DNA of 64,000 bases from Agapetus fuscipes (GCA_951799405.1 OX637362.1:6588703-6652702); one strand, 5' to 3'. Counted from the stretch's first letter, positions 9,656 to 19,950 are shown. The notes: a model not told the origin generated them from the letters alone. A program made the numbers and translations.

Positions 9656-9925
9656 GGTCCGGTCGATAGTTCAGTGAACAAAATGATTGCATTCCTTGCC
9701 AGAGGGCTAAAGTTCGATCCCCACAGAGGTCGTCAAAACTGATTTCTTGTTTCCGTGTTTATTTAAAACTCAAATCTGGCAAAGTTTACTCAGCCTTCAG
9801 AAGAAATGAGAAAAAGTCCCCTCGGGAGCTAGAAAACACCCAGTGCAAGTGAAGTGTTTGGCGTAAGATCGGCCCGCTTACCTGTGAAAATAAATAATTT
9901 TCACACGCTTTCGCAGCTTCATTAC
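9656..9925 (+). repeat. SINE-A, diverged copy
   Basis: CGGTCCGGTCGATAGTTCAG opens the head, and the B box is decayed (AAAGTTCGATCCCCAC). The body CTCGGGAGCTAGAAAACACC and TTGGCGTAAGATCGGCCCGC are clear. The ACCCTTCGGGG end is replaced by CACACGCTTTCGCAGC. Confidence 0.75.
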
Positions 9926-9929
9926 GTAT

Positions 9930-10380
9930 TTTTGCTAAGACCAGTGTACGGTGAATACAAATAATTTTGGATATTCCCACTCCAATCTCTAAATCAAAAA
10001 TTTAATTTCAAAGTTTGCAAAAAATCTGATTTGTGATTTTAAATTTATGTGGGAGAGAAAATTTATGAGAATTTTCTTTTATAATACCAAGAGTATATTT
10101 TCTTTATTTTTTTTAAAGATTTGGAAAGTCGATCTTGGCTGAATTAAATCATTTTAATTTATTAGAAATCCTGAAACGTTTTCCATTAATCTTTTTAACA
10201 GATGTTGTGGTTTAATGTCGACGTTTATTGATAGCTATCAAGATTTTAACGACGCCATTTTTTTTAGATCGACACCTGATGTGTTTATAAACGTGACAAA
10301 ATGCCAAATGAAATAGGCGTATTTAAAATCTATGAGTAATTTTCTAAAATATATTAACATCCGACTTTTAAAATTCACAC
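9930..10380. other. AT-rich stretch, no feature seen
   Basis: No repeat partner in the window and no coding-like frame. A small inverted sequence near 10229 (TGATAGCTATCA) is the only visible symmetry. Confidence 0.35.
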
Positions 10381-10382
10381 TG

Positions 10383-10560
10383 AGAGCCCGTTCCCACTTG
10401 TCGGGTGTCAGATCCGTATATTCATCGGAGGTTCCAGTTGCAGAACATTTCGGACAAAATCGGTTTCCGACGAGTGTGAATAGCTCCATACATAATGTTC
10501 TGCCACTGGAATCTCCGATGAATATATGGATCCGACACCCGACAAGTGGGAACGGGCTCT
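10383..10560. mobile_element. 178-bp fold-back element (MITE-like)
   Basis: AGAGCCCGTTCCCACTTGTC at the left is the exact reverse complement of the right end GACAAGTGGGAACGGGCTCT. The arms continue imperfectly for about 65 bases (CGTATATTCATCGGAGGTTC against ATCTCCGATGAATATATGGA). The central loop is about 40 bp. No target duplication could be fixed. Only one copy is in the window. Confidence 0.7.
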
Positions 10561-10794
10561 TACGATAACTAATTCACTTCGGCGATAATTTCTCAGGCAA
10601 GCCCCATTTGCTGTACAAAATGATAAACTTACAATGCAACTGGTCTTTGATGAAGCTAAGTAGATGCAGTTTTCAACCAAGCGAAGAGCAAACGCAACTT
10701 ATCTGCAAATAAAGTGCAACTTCTCTCCGCGTTGTACCTAAAGCGATCGCATGTGACGGGTGTCACCTATTTATTTTCGTACGTAACAAGGCAT

Positions 10795-11152
10795 GTATTA
10801 CGCCAATCACTTCATTTCAAATGGGGGATTCCCTACTCCCGAAGGGGATGGTTTTCCTTTATTGAGAGCTTTGCCTTTATGATTTTGGGTTTGAAATACA
10901 GGAGATACCTGACGGCCAGCGTCTGTCTACCAGGTCGCCCTCCCAAAAGATGGAAGAACAGCTGGTCTTCTGCATCACAGAAGGGAGTTCCACAATAAAC
11001 AGATCCTAGATCTATAACAAGAGGAAAAAAAAGAAAAGGTTTGAAATACGCACTGAAACGGCAAATCATTTCTGTTACCCTTGGTGATGATAAAACCTTA
11101 GCTCTGTGTCACTGAACTCAAGCGCTCTACCAACTGAGCTATCGCCGGAAAA
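10795..11152 (-). repeat. SINE-A on minus strand, split by a LINE fragment
   Basis: On the minus strand the copy starts at the right with the tRNA-like head (plus-strand CTCTACCAACTGAGCTATCG is the A-box complement). It continues through the complement of CCGTTTCGGTGTTTATTTC and resumes left of the insertion with CCATTTGAAATGAAGTGATT. The copy is interrupted at 10888-11049. Confidence 0.75.
10888..11049 (+). mobile_element. Short LINE insertion with 12-bp target duplication
   Basis: GGTTTGAAATAC occurs at 10888-10899 and 11038-11049, flanking a 138-bp insert. The insert encodes LPGRPPKRWKNSW, the GRPxxxW signature of a LINE C-terminus. It ends in an A-rich tail (AGGAAAAAAAAGAAAA). The host SINE-A reads through if the insert and one repeat are removed. 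This is a severely 5'-truncated retrotransposition. Confidence 0.75.
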
Positions 11153-11811
11153 TATAAATCAAGTGAAACTAAATTAATATGCTCAATTTCTTGACAGACA
11201 AGGTTTTCTTTTTTCACAGTTCTACTCGTCTATTCCTCAACCACACCTCGTTCCTTCATTCTCCTTCATACCTCCACACCTTTACTTCCACTAAAAAATA
11301 ATCCCTTAAAACTCAATCTAGCATGTATTGAAGCTGAAATAGCACCTCTAGGGAGTACCTTAGTTTCCATATATTTTTCGATGATACGTTTGAGTTTAGA
11401 CTTGTAGTTATACATTAGGGGTAGGTGGTTTTGGCGCAATCGGGGTAAACATGCGCCGGTTTTGGGCTCGCCTGATAAAGGCCCTGCCCTTTGAGCAAAT
11501 AGGCCTTCGTTCCAAGGTTTTACATTCTTCTTCGTCACTAGTATAATGTACATTATTTTTAGATGGGGCGATGAAGTCATTCCCTTAAATTGTTTTGTGG
11601 TTTGGTTCACGATTTGGTGCTGGATTTGGTCGATGAGCGATCTAAGATGGTGCATGCCTAGTTTCTACAATAGAAAACAACAGTTTTTTTTTTAATTCTT
11701 CGTTGGTTTTTAGACTTGCTGGTTTGTTTCGAGTAGCCTATCTTCTCTGATGTTGACTGCCAGTTTCAACGACGGCGACGTTGGAAAATTATTGAATTTG
11801 GAACCGTTCTC
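11153..11811. other. Unassigned stretch with a 129-codon minus-strand frame
   Basis: The minus strand is open from 11655 to 11266 (129 codons), but no domain, signal peptide or familiar motif is visible and the composition is ordinary. No splice context suggests a gene. I regard it as probably chance or the decayed interior of an element. Confidence 0.2.
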
Positions 11812-11814
11812 TCG

Positions 11815-11905
11815 GCGAGCAAATGTCAGTCTTGTATGGCACTGCCGTCCATAGCAACCAATAAAAAATATTTGTATGGCTTTTCGCCTTTTCCCTAGCG
11901 ATCCG
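11815..11905 (-). mobile_element. MITE-G fragment
   Basis: CTCGGCGAGCAAATGTCAGT, CATAGCAACCAATAAAAAAT and CTAGCGATCCGGACGG align with the complement of MITE-G. The left terminus is lost. Confidence 0.5.
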
Positions 11906-11911
11906 GACGGG

Positions 11912-12063
11912 TCTATAATATATAATCTAAGTTGCAAAGATTTATTACATTTAAGATTTACATAAAACGTATTTCCCCGCATGTGAATCTTCAATATAAA
12001 ACCCAATCTCAAATGAACATAGCCCCTGCAACTCTTGCCGACCTTCCCTTAAACAGGGGTGAC
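11912..12063 (-). repeat. Repeat D with internal deletion, 5' part missing
   Basis: Minus-strand copy from TATAATATATAATCTAAGTT to CTTAAACAGGGGTGACA. The CAAGCAGACACG segment is deleted and the AAAGTGAACC...CAAGGAA end is absent. Confidence 0.7.
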
Positions 12064-12217
12064 AACAAAATATTGTCTAGATGTCAATTCACGTGCGTCA
12101 TTATTATTTTTTAAAATATGGTTCAGATTAAAAGCAATGTTTTATATCTACGTTAGGTATGTATGTAACTACATATGTATGAACCCATTGAAAAAATCGA
12201 GAACGCACGTTTGTTTT

Positions 12218-12402
12218 AATCTATAATCTAAGTTGCACAAATATATTGACTTCTAGGGCTTAAGTTTATTAATGCGCGCCAACAAGCAGACAAGTGCGCG
12301 CTTACACTTGCTGCATGTGTACAAAATAAACCAAAGTACACATGAAAATAAACATTGAAACTCCTGTCGCTTTTCCTTGAAATCGGGGAGGAATAGTGAA
12401 GT
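12218..12402 (-). repeat. Repeat D, diverged
   Basis: AATCTATAATCTAAGTTGCA, CAACAAGCAGACAAGTGCGC and TGCATGTGTACAAAATAAAC are recognisable. The GCCGACCTTCCC block is decayed to TCGCTTTTCCTTGAAATCGG and the last quarter is lost. Confidence 0.65.
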
Positions 12403-13170
12403 CAGATTTTCCACATAATATTTTGTAACGTCTGTACCTCATTGCGTATACATAAAAACTCAACCGCCGCGTAACCGTAGGAAGCAGAATAATGTATGAA
12501 AGATATAAAAACGCCTGTTGTGAATTTTTTCTATTCATGCAATAGTTGAGTATCTACACGATGTTTTACACTCGGGGTACTGATATCGCTTACGCATTAA
12601 TATTTGGAGTGAGCTTTTAGGCGGAATGCGTCACTAAATCTAATTATAGAGATTCCGAGGAATGATCTAAGCTGTGAAGGGCCGCTCACATACACACACA
12701 CATACATACAGACGCATGCACCATCAATCACTCGCCCGATATATGGAGCGATCACGATGGTTCCACTTCAATGATTCCATATTGAACTGAGCCAGTGTGG
12801 ACAAGAGCAGTACCTACATCAAATAAAAGGGTAATTTCACATTTTTATTTTATTCCATAAAATGATAGACTCCCTTTTAAAAAATGCATCTGCGTTGTTT
12901 AAAAATTAATATCTGGCTTAGTTTTTAAATTATAGCTCTGTAAAATTCGCCCATTTTCGATTTCCGGTAAAACAGGACATTTTTTTTATTTAGGCGGATG
13001 TGACGTCGATGGATCTCAGGATCTATGGAGTGTACCGTTAGACCTTCGAGGACTGTTGGATGCATCTACGTCATTTTGACGTCACAGCGTGGCTAGTCGG
13101 CCCCGCTGCGTTTTGGTGGGATTCAAATTCTCGACATTTTATTTTTGAAAATTATCAATATGATATAAAC
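12403..13170. other. No gene; CpG-containing patch at 12990-13140
   Basis: Mostly AT-rich. Around 12990-13140 the sequence is GC-richer and has two TGACGTC palindromes (13000 and 13077) and a short GTGGGATTCAAATTCTCGAC block resembling a B box. It could be a decayed SINE, but no second copy was seen. Confidence 0.3.
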
Positions 13171-13408
13171 TTTGACTTATAGGTTGGTATGAGGCTGACC
13201 ACCCATACTGTAAAAATGGTTCACTTTGCCAATGTCACCCCTGTGTCAGGGAAGGTCGGCAAAAGTTGTGGGGCTTATGCTCATTTGAGGTTTGGATTTT
13301 ATTTGTAAGTACACATTCAGTATTTGTAAGCGCGAACTACACGCGTTGGTTTGTGGGCATACATCTGAGAGCTTTAAATGAATATATCCCTGCAACTTAG
13401 ATTATTAT
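13171..13408 (+). repeat. Repeat D, full length
   Basis: It runs from TTTGACTTATAGGTTGGTAT to CTGCAACTTAGATTATTATT. It shares subfamily changes with 7522-7775, notably ATTTGTAAGTACACATTCAG and GTTTGTGGGCATACATCTGA, so at least two repeat D subfamilies exist. Confidence 0.85.
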
Positions 13409-13564
13409 TAAATTACAGAAAAATGATACCTTCATTTTTACTACTTAAAAAGTATATGGTTATGATCCTTGAAATGTACTCTACACAACCATAGTATTTT
13501 AAACCGTTTTCCCCACTACTGCAATAACCAGAATACAACAACAAAAACACACAGATATTACTAC

Positions 13565-13612
13565 AGCAGCTCTGTCGCAATTACATAAGAGTAGGCCAGA
13601 GCCTTTGCGGAA
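13565..13612 (-). repeat. LINE gamma 3' end
   Basis: GCTCTGTCGCAATTACATAA and GAGTAGGCCAGAGCCTTTGC match, on the minus strand, the LINE gamma terminus at 55365-55418 (CAGAGGCTCTGGCCACCCCT). Only the last 50 bases remain. Confidence 0.5.
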
Positions 13613-13651
13613 TAGACTATACTTTTTCCTATCTCAGATCAACTAATATTT

Positions 13652-13842
13652 TGTAACGAGTGTATGGTAGTAATATTAGTGCATACGTGATCCTTATTGC
13701 ACGCTGTTGGAACAATGCTGTGGTATTGGAATCATCCACTACAACAGTCGAGAAACGTCCGTATGAACGTATACAAATGTAAGCCAATTGTGTGCAGGTC
13801 AGAGTGTCGATTGGAACACTGAGCCGTGTCGGAAGTCAGTAG
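13652..13842 (+). mobile_element. Truncated LTR, subfamily B
   Basis: TGTAACGAGTGTATGGTAGT...ATTAGTGCATACGTG and GTCGAGAAACGTCCGTATGA closely follow the solo LTR at 48898-49221. The copy stops after CGGAAGTCAGTA, so the 3' part, with the polyadenylation region and CA end, is missing. Confidence 0.7.
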
Positions 13843-14287
13843 GGTATGGAAATGTATGGTAGCTTTCACACAGTTTGTCCGGTAATCCGTAAACAGAGTT
13901 GCAGGATGCGCTATGTTTGAAAAGGAGATTGTAGTTTTATATCCAGATGCTTTAATAGGTCAATGTCAGTGTTTGTTTTTGCTTTGTGGATCAAACTGAC
14001 AGTTTGAATTGTGGAGACCATAGACAATTAGTTTCATCGTATCATTCATTCCATTCGCGGGCAGGATCGGAAGCCGCGTGGCCTTGGAGCATGTGGGTGG
14101 GACCACTGATTTGTGTTTACACCGTGTAAACAATGTTGAACCAACATTTGTTTATTGCGTAAGTAGATTAAAACCAACTTTAGAGAAAATGGAAAACGGA
14201 GAAAAGTACGACTTTGAACAAATTGGTGAAAATATGAAAAAAATGAGATATACAGAGTGAATATAAAAAATGGAATGTATGAAAAAT
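13843..14287. other. Unassigned stretch
   Basis: No recognised element. A 60-codon plus-strand frame at 14078-14260 has no known motif. GTTTGTTTTTGCTTTGTGGATCAAACTG near 13970 contains a weak inverted repeat. Confidence 0.25.
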
Positions 14288-14593
14288 CGAATCTAATCTA
14301 ATCTAAGTTGCTAAGACATGTATTCACATTATATGTATTTTCAAAAGCAAACACGTATAAGTTCGCGCTTGTACATGCCGAATGTGAATCTACAACACTT
14401 TCTCTCAGAGTCAGTCACCCCTCCACTGACCCACGCACTGTATATCCATCCCATCCGGGGATGTGTCACAGGACTCGCTAAAACATAAAAACCCAAACCT
14501 CATATGTACATACACTCTGCAACTCTTGCCGACCTTCTCTGAAACAGGGGTGACATTGGGAAAGTGAAACACATACCAACGTATAAGTCAAGG
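14288..14593 (-). repeat. Repeat D with an 85-bp insertion
   Basis: It starts GAATCTAATCTAATCTAAG and ends GTATAAGTCAAGGAAC. The middle is interrupted at about 14397-14481 by a GC-richer segment (CTTTCTCTCAGAGTCAGTCA...CAGGACTCGCTAAAA) absent from all other copies. The segment has no clear target duplication. Confidence 0.8.
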
Positions 14594-14626
14594 AACATAC
14601 ACAAGTTACATTATTAAAAGTGATGA

Positions 14627-14695
14627 ATAATGGAAGCAATTCTGCAGAGGCTCTCGCCACCCCTAGCGGAATGGCGACATAGTTACAGCCATCCA
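14627..14695 (+). repeat. LINE gamma 3' end
   Basis: ATGGAAGCAATTCTGCAGAG and CCACCCCTAGCGGAATGGCG match 55360-55410, so a second short terminal piece of LINE gamma lies against repeat D. Confidence 0.6.
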
Positions 14696-15042
14696 TGTCA
14701 TTGCCAGCACGGCATCTCAAATGCTACTGACGCCCTGTGTCCGTAATTAAATTGTTTCCCTAATTACAACTAAGTAGGTACGCCTATTTAATACTGTGAA
14801 CGAGTGCTATGCACTGCGGATAATGCTACCATTCTACCCAGCTGGTCGGTAGTCTAGTCTAATGTGTAAATCAGTGACTTTAGAACTGTGGGAAATGGTA
14901 CAAAAAACTGAAAAGCTGTGACATCAATGCAAATGATTGAAAAATATAAATGAATTAAGAACAATCAATTTATTTTTACTAAAATTCTCGAGTTGACGGC
15001 AATCAATTCAGAAAGAATCTCTCAAGCTGCAAAAAAGTTATT

Positions 15043-15163
15043 TATGCCACTGCCTAGTAATGCTAGTCTTTGTAACACGAGTGCTAGTTTGTGCCATGAG
15101 GCGCAGCCGAATGGCACAATATACAGCAAAAGTGTTACAAAGACTAATTACGTGCAGTGGCAT
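15043..15163. repeat. Nested hairpin, 121 bp
   Basis: The outer arms are ATGCCACTGCCTAGTAATGC and, complementarily, ATTACGTGCAGTGGCAT. The middle arms are TAGTCTTTGTAACAC and GTGTTACAAAGACTA. The inner stem is GTGCCAT/ATGGCAC around GAGGCGCAGCCGA. The whole segment can fold into one long stem with few mismatches. It may be a small MITE, but it has no second copy here. Confidence 0.6.
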
Positions 15164-15294
15164 ACAATACTTTTTCTACGACCATGAAATAAATAACAAA
15201 ATAGTAAATAATAGTCATTATAATGTACTCGTCCATTTGAAGTAATTAATACCCCACCTTTGTCAAACCGTGTAATTTATCATTCCCCTCGATT

Positions 15295-15528
15295 ATCTAA
15301 TCGAATCTGCAAATATATATTACATTTGGGATTCATTTTAACTTTATGCCCACAAGCAGACACATATAAGGTTGCGCTTATACATGCCGCATATAAGGGT
15401 TAATATTCAAACCCAAAACTCAAATAAACATAAGCCCTGCAACCACTGAAGCAGGGGTGTCATTGGCAAAGTGAACCAAGTTTTTACAGCATAGATGGTC
15501 AACTTCATACCGACCTATTAGCCAAGTA
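15295..15528 (-). repeat. Repeat D, diverged full-length
   Basis: It begins ATCTAATCGAATCTGCAAAT and ends GACCTATTAGCCAAGTAA. The centre has lost part of the GCCGACCTTCCCTGAAAC segment (CTGCAACCACTGAAGCAGGG). Confidence 0.75.
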
Positions 15529-15774
15529 ACTGTTTAAGTTTGTTTTTTTTTTGCGGTGCAAATATTTTGCATTATTTACTTTCAAGCCTTCTGTTTTCCT
15601 TCGAAAAAAGGAAAGCTACAATTTGGAGTATTTTGATAAATAAAATTGATGAATTACTACACTATTAACAATTTTTTTTTGACTCTACACATAAAATATA
15701 TTAATTTTCATTTGAACAAAGATTGAACATAGTGTGGAGGACCTATCAATGAATTGAAAATATTCATGTAATGG

Positions 15775-15875
15775 CTGACGTTTAAACGTGGTTGCTATGG
15801 AAACGGCCAATAATAGTTTGTTATCGGTCGCTTAGAAGGATAGCCTCATACAAGATTGATATACTCGAAATTCAA
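15775..15875 (+). mobile_element. MITE-G fragment
   Basis: GTGGTTGCTATGGAAACGGC, TTATCGGTCGCTTAGAAGGA and TAGCCTCATACAAG follow the MITE-G core in order, without either terminus. Confidence 0.45.
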
Positions 15876-15933
15876 AAATGGTTCCATTTCTGACAATGCG
15901 CATGCGCACATTTTCATTTCAACACCGTTATCA

Positions 15934-15958
15934 GTTGCGTAATGTAACATTACGCAAC
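15934..15958. repeat. Perfect 11-bp palindrome with 3-bp spacer
   Basis: GTTGCGTAATG-TAA-CATTACGCAAC. It is perfect and has no repeat partner in the window. Confidence 0.6.
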
Positions 15959-15989
15959 GGGTGTGGAAATGTATAGCATTGTGATTGCG

Positions 15990-16550
15990 TTAGCCGTTTT
16001 GTAATAAGTAAATTACCAAATGGGAGTAGAAAAAGATAGTTGCAATATTTTGCTACCCATACACAAAAAGCGTTTTTTTAATCGATTTACTTTAATGGTC
16101 CCATGAAGTGAAAAACTTTAACAGTCGCATTTACAGCATGTGATGCGTATTACATTGGTGATCAAGCAAGCCCATCAAACATACCTACATTCAGATGGAC
16201 AAGTCATCGTACACAAAGCTCTGCTATTGATAACTACTGCACAAAGCGCCATTAACAAGTAATTAACTAGGGACCGAGGTTTGCGCCCTGACGAACACCA
16301 ACAGAAGGCTCTTGGAAACATGTAAGGCAAGCCGCTAATCTGAGAGAGCGGCGCCTGCGTGATTGTGGTATGGTTGAGCAATTTACAAATAGCATTAGGT
16401 GGATCAGAACGGGTTCACAAAGCCCTAATGCATGGGAGGTATTAGTATAACACAAAAAACTAAAACTTCACTTATATTTTCATCGTAGGATTTGAGTTCC
16501 CGATTTCACAAGCAGGCAGGAACTTTTACGGTCCCAAAGTCAAAGTGATT
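15990..16550. other. Unassigned stretch
   Basis: No supported feature. Open frames on the minus strand at 16175-16455 overlap each other and show no motif. Confidence 0.25.
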
Positions 16551-16555
16551 TTCTT

Positions 16556-16930
16556 GTGTGGATAATTTTGTGTATAATTGATTGGATACCAGTCCAGGTT
16601 GATGAGCTCCATTCATTAATCCCTCTTCCTCGCATTTCAGAAAGGGAAACTCGTAGAACGAGTCTCATTCATCCCTTTGCAGTCGATCTCAAAACTATGA
16701 GAACTTGGTGTTTTAATAACTCATTCCTTTGCCAAACTGCCCGTTTATGGAATGATCTACCAGTATCTATGTTATCTTCCCAATTGAATCCGATTTTATT
16801 CAAAACCAACATCAATCGCCACTTCCTTACAGAGCCTCACGACAGGAGCAACAATTCAAGCAACACCTCTGCGGCACCTTCTAGGGGGACATAGACCTCC
16901 AAGACTTTCAAGAATTGGGGAGCCTCCAGC
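16556..16930 (+). pseudogene. LINE epsilon (Jockey-like) reverse transcriptase C-terminus
   Basis: The plus frame to 16891 reads ERETRRTSLIHPFAVDLKTM, then RTWCFNNSFLCQTARLWNDL and FKTNINRHFL. The series HPF-V, R-T, SF-TARLWN-LP and FK-N-HL is typical of the C-terminal end of Jockey-type LINEs in insects. After the stop come AACACCTCTGCGGCACCTTC and GGGGAGCCTCCAGCCCC, and this tail recurs at 38873-38945. RT core missing. Confidence 0.8.
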
Positions 16931-16984
16931 CCCGGATTCCTAAGAAAAAGGGTTATGCTCAGCATATTCCAAACACCCAGTTGG

Positions 16985-17145
16985 TATTCAACCTTTATAA
17001 GAATGCAAAGGATGGGGTGGTCGGGATATGTTCAGAGGATGACAGGCACTCGGATTCCTAAACAATAATTACTGAACACGCAGGAGGACAGCGGAGAGTG
17101 GGAAGGCCCAGACTGAAAAGGAGAGGGATGCAGCTCAGCTCCTGC
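16985..17145 (+). pseudogene. LINE C-terminal fragments
   Basis: RMGWSGYVQRMTGTRIPKQ (about 17005-17060) looks like the LRWFGHVxRM block of a LINE C-terminus. GRPRLKRRGMQLSSC (17101-17145) looks like a GRPRxRW block. A stop and a frame change separate them. The second part is close to 33410-33490. Confidence 0.55.
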
Positions 17146-17500
17146 AGATTCTTCTTCTTCTTTTACGCGCCAATTCTATCGAAGATCGGCGATCATCATG
17201 GCTATTTTGACTTTGGATGCTGCGGCTCGAAACAGGGACTTGGTGCTTCTGCCGAACCACTGTCACAGGTTTTTCAGCCACGATGTCCTTTGGCGTCCCT
17301 GAGATCTTCTCCCCTCAGTCTTACCCTGTATGATAACATAAAGGAGACGGTATTTCTCATTTCTCAAAATGTGACTGAAGTACATCAGTTTTCTCTGCTT
17401 AATGGTAGGCAGAAGCTCCTTTGCAGTGCGCATTCGTTGGAGGACTCCTTGGTGACTCGATCACGCCAAGAGATCCGAAGCATTTTCCGGTAGAGACAGA
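17146..17500 (-). pseudogene. LINE beta 3' fragment
   Basis: Reverse complement of the end of the LINE beta frame (43540-43888), including the complement of AAAGCTAATGTACTTCGGTC and CCGAAGGACATCGTGGCTGA, and the (AAG)n tail at its left edge (TTCTTCTTCTTCTT at 17148). Substitutions and small indels destroy the reading frame. Confidence 0.8.
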
Positions 17501-18267
17501 TTGTGAACCTTCAGATTGTGAATTAAAAAACGGCTTCGGAGGAGCTGGAGGCAGAAGTTAAAGGAGGCAAGGTTTGAACCTCGAGTTGGACCGTAGCGCC
17601 ATTGTGGAAGATGAGCAAATAACTGGGTGTAAGATTAACACAAACAGTGTTTTTTCTCAGGTGCAAAATTCACGGTAAGCGGCGGATGCTCTTTTGATTA
17701 TGTTTATGTCTCTGAACAACACAATAATTGTCTATGTAAGTACTTCACATTAGTGCACTGAAATTTCAGTAACCCGATAACGCTAAGCGTGTTGAAATGT
17801 TAATATTTACTTGGTAGTTCATGTGCAAAGCGAGAATGTGATTGTTTATATACGCGAGTACAAGTTTTATGTACATTGCGTACAAGTATAAAATCTTTGT
17901 GTACTTTTAGTCGAGTATTACATAATGAGATGCAACGCGTTACAGTATCGTTTTACTCATTTAATATGTACACAATATAATTATGTAAGTACCTTGTCAT
18001 CGACTTGATGAGAAGACAAAATAGAGCAATAAATAATCAGACAATGATACAAGATGAGCTTGAAAATGAAGCTCTTTTTATTTAGGTATTCATTGTTGAA
18101 ATTTATTTCACGCAGAACTTGCCAACGAAGGTTGGTCAAACTTTGATCTCTTCCAAGCAAAACTGGTCTTATATACTAGAACTAGACTCATGTTTTGTTC
18201 ATCACAATATTTCTACACAAGAGATCTCCGTTTTCTCTACAGTACGGTTCGTGTAATCCGTTTTTAG
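17501..18267. other. AT-rich stretch, no feature seen
   Basis: No coding frame of note and no match to the window's repeat families. Bounded at right by the solo LTR target site. Confidence 0.35.
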
Positions 18268-18271
18268 TTAT

Positions 18272-18870
18272 TGTTACGAACTAAGGATTTGAAGTACCCA
18301 CGCGCGCCTGGACATGGACGCTAGTGTGTAGAACAATCTGGCTCCAGTGTGATGGTAGTAGTAAGGTACATAGAACGGCGGTTTGGTATGAGCGAGAGAT
18401 CGAATGATCTAGAATATGCAAGAATGATCCCTCTTGTACCTATATATACGGACTGCAAAGGACATCAGTGGATTAGTTGCATCCAACATTTGGACGTGAA
18501 TACCATATACGTAGAGATTATCAATTATTGTAAATTGTGAATTACTCCTTGACTGATAGGTTGGTATGCGGCTGACCACCCATACTGTAAAAAATGGTTC
18601 ACTTTGCCAATGTCACCCCTGCTTCAGGGAAGGTCGGCAAGAGTTGCAGGGCTTATGTTCATTTGAGATTGGGGTTTTTATATTGTAGGTCCACATGCAG
18701 CATGTGTAAGCGCGAAATTATGCATGTCTGCTTGTGGGAATGCATTTAATATGAATCTCAAATGATACATATCTTTGCAGCTTAGATTTAGATTTAGATT
18801 TAGTGAACCAAACTGTGTAAAATAAAGAATTGCAGTTAAATTAAAAGAAAACCTCAGTAAAATCGTAACA
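18272..18870 (+). mobile_element. Solo LTR, subfamily A, with nested repeat D
   Basis: It starts TGTTACGAAC and ends AAAATCGTAACA, with TTAT on both sides (18268-18271 and 18871-18874). A 4-bp target duplication and TG...CA ends fit a Ty3/gypsy-type LTR. CCTATATATACGG near 18440 is a TATA-like promoter element, and GTGTAAAATAAAG after the insertion is the polyadenylation region. Without the 261-bp repeat D insert the LTR is about 340 bp. No internal retroelement genes flank it, so it is a recombination-derived solo LTR. Confidence 0.85.
18542..18802 (+). repeat. Repeat D inserted in the solo LTR
   Basis: Full-length copy from ACTCCTTGACTGATAGG to (TTAGAT)n. It is flanked by GTGAA at 18537-18541 and 18803-18807. 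The LTRs at 57450, 48898 and 20097 give the uninterrupted sequence (TTGTAAATTGTGAA followed by CAAACCGTGTAAAA). The comparison shows that repeat D moves as a unit and fixes both its ends. Confidence 0.9.
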
Positions 18871-18874
18871 TTAT

Positions 18875-19374
18875 AAACAAAATATCAAATAAACCTAAAA
18901 TATATCAATCTGAGGAAGTTTCATACCATCCACAGTTTACGTAGTTTTTAATACTGCATTACTCCAGTCCACAGTATGTATTGCACGACAAACAAGATAT
19001 CATTTCAACCGTGACAACATTTGTGTACGAGTATACTTTCATAGGAGAAGCGCTTAACAGAAAGTAGAGATTTTTTCATGTAGACCTAGATAAGCCAGAT
19101 CATACAAACCCACTTAGCTTGGTTTCATACCGCTAATTGAGTTAGAGTCCGGCTGTGCATTTCCCACCTTCTGTTCTAATTGACATTAAATGAACCAATA
19201 ACTATGAAACAACGAAATCCAGTACTTCCCGTTGTTATATAACGACAAAAATAAACGGCGGTTGATCTGTAATGTTGGCGGCCAGGACTAGGGTTTTTGT
19301 AGAATTTTGTATTTGTTTTGATGTTTACCTATACATATTATTTGTGTTTTAAAAATGTAACTTGTTGTAGATTA
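18875..19374. other. Unassigned stretch
   Basis: No gene-like frame or repeat match was recognised. Confidence 0.3.
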
Positions 19375-19427
19375 TGTTCCTTGACTCATGGGTTGGTATG
19401 TGGCTGACCACCCATGCTGTAGAAAAC
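19375..19427 (+). repeat. Repeat D 5'-end fragment
   Basis: GTTCCTTGACTCATGGGTTG and GCTGACCACCCATGCTGTAG. The repeat stops at the same internal point as 48580-48636, both ending ...CATGCTGTAGAAAA, so the two may share a breakpoint or a source. Confidence 0.65.
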
Positions 19428-19802
19428 TCTCGGTCCCACCTATCGTGTAAGTCCGGGGTGTTACTGTATGTCAAATGACCAGCTGATATTCTACATACCT
19501 GGAATTGATACTTCTGGCCTTCCAGAATCTAAAATGCTGTGCACATCTATGCTATATGACGTACGATATAAGTCAAGCAATGTATTACTAATGTTATATC
19601 ATTTATTACCCTTTAACATAATATATTGCCCTATAGCCTCTATCAGTATTTGCTGTCAAGTACATTACTGTGTTCTTATAACTGCACAGTAGGAGGTCAC
19701 ATCCAGCCAACACATACGTCCTGGTTGTATATAATGTCCTAGATCTAAATTAAAGTTATGAAACCAGAATAAAACAAAATATAGCACTATTGTTCCGTGT
19801 CA

Positions 19803-19950
19803 CGATAAATCGGTCATAGGTAATTAGCCAAGGACAAATCGGTCACACGACAATTCGTCCACACGACTTTTCGGCCAACGACACTTCGGTCATAGACAAC
19901 TCGGGCACAGATAATTCGTTCGCAGACACATCGGGACGATTCGGTTACAC
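19803..19950 (+). repeat. Degenerate 15/16-bp tandem array
   Basis: Units include GACAAATCGGTCACAC, GACAATTCGTCCACAC, GACTTTTCGGCCAAC, GACACTTCGGTCATAG and ATAATTCGTTCGCAG. It corresponds to the array at 46872-46990, including the same order GACAAATCGGTC, GACAxTTCGTCC, GACxTTTCGG. Confidence 0.7.
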
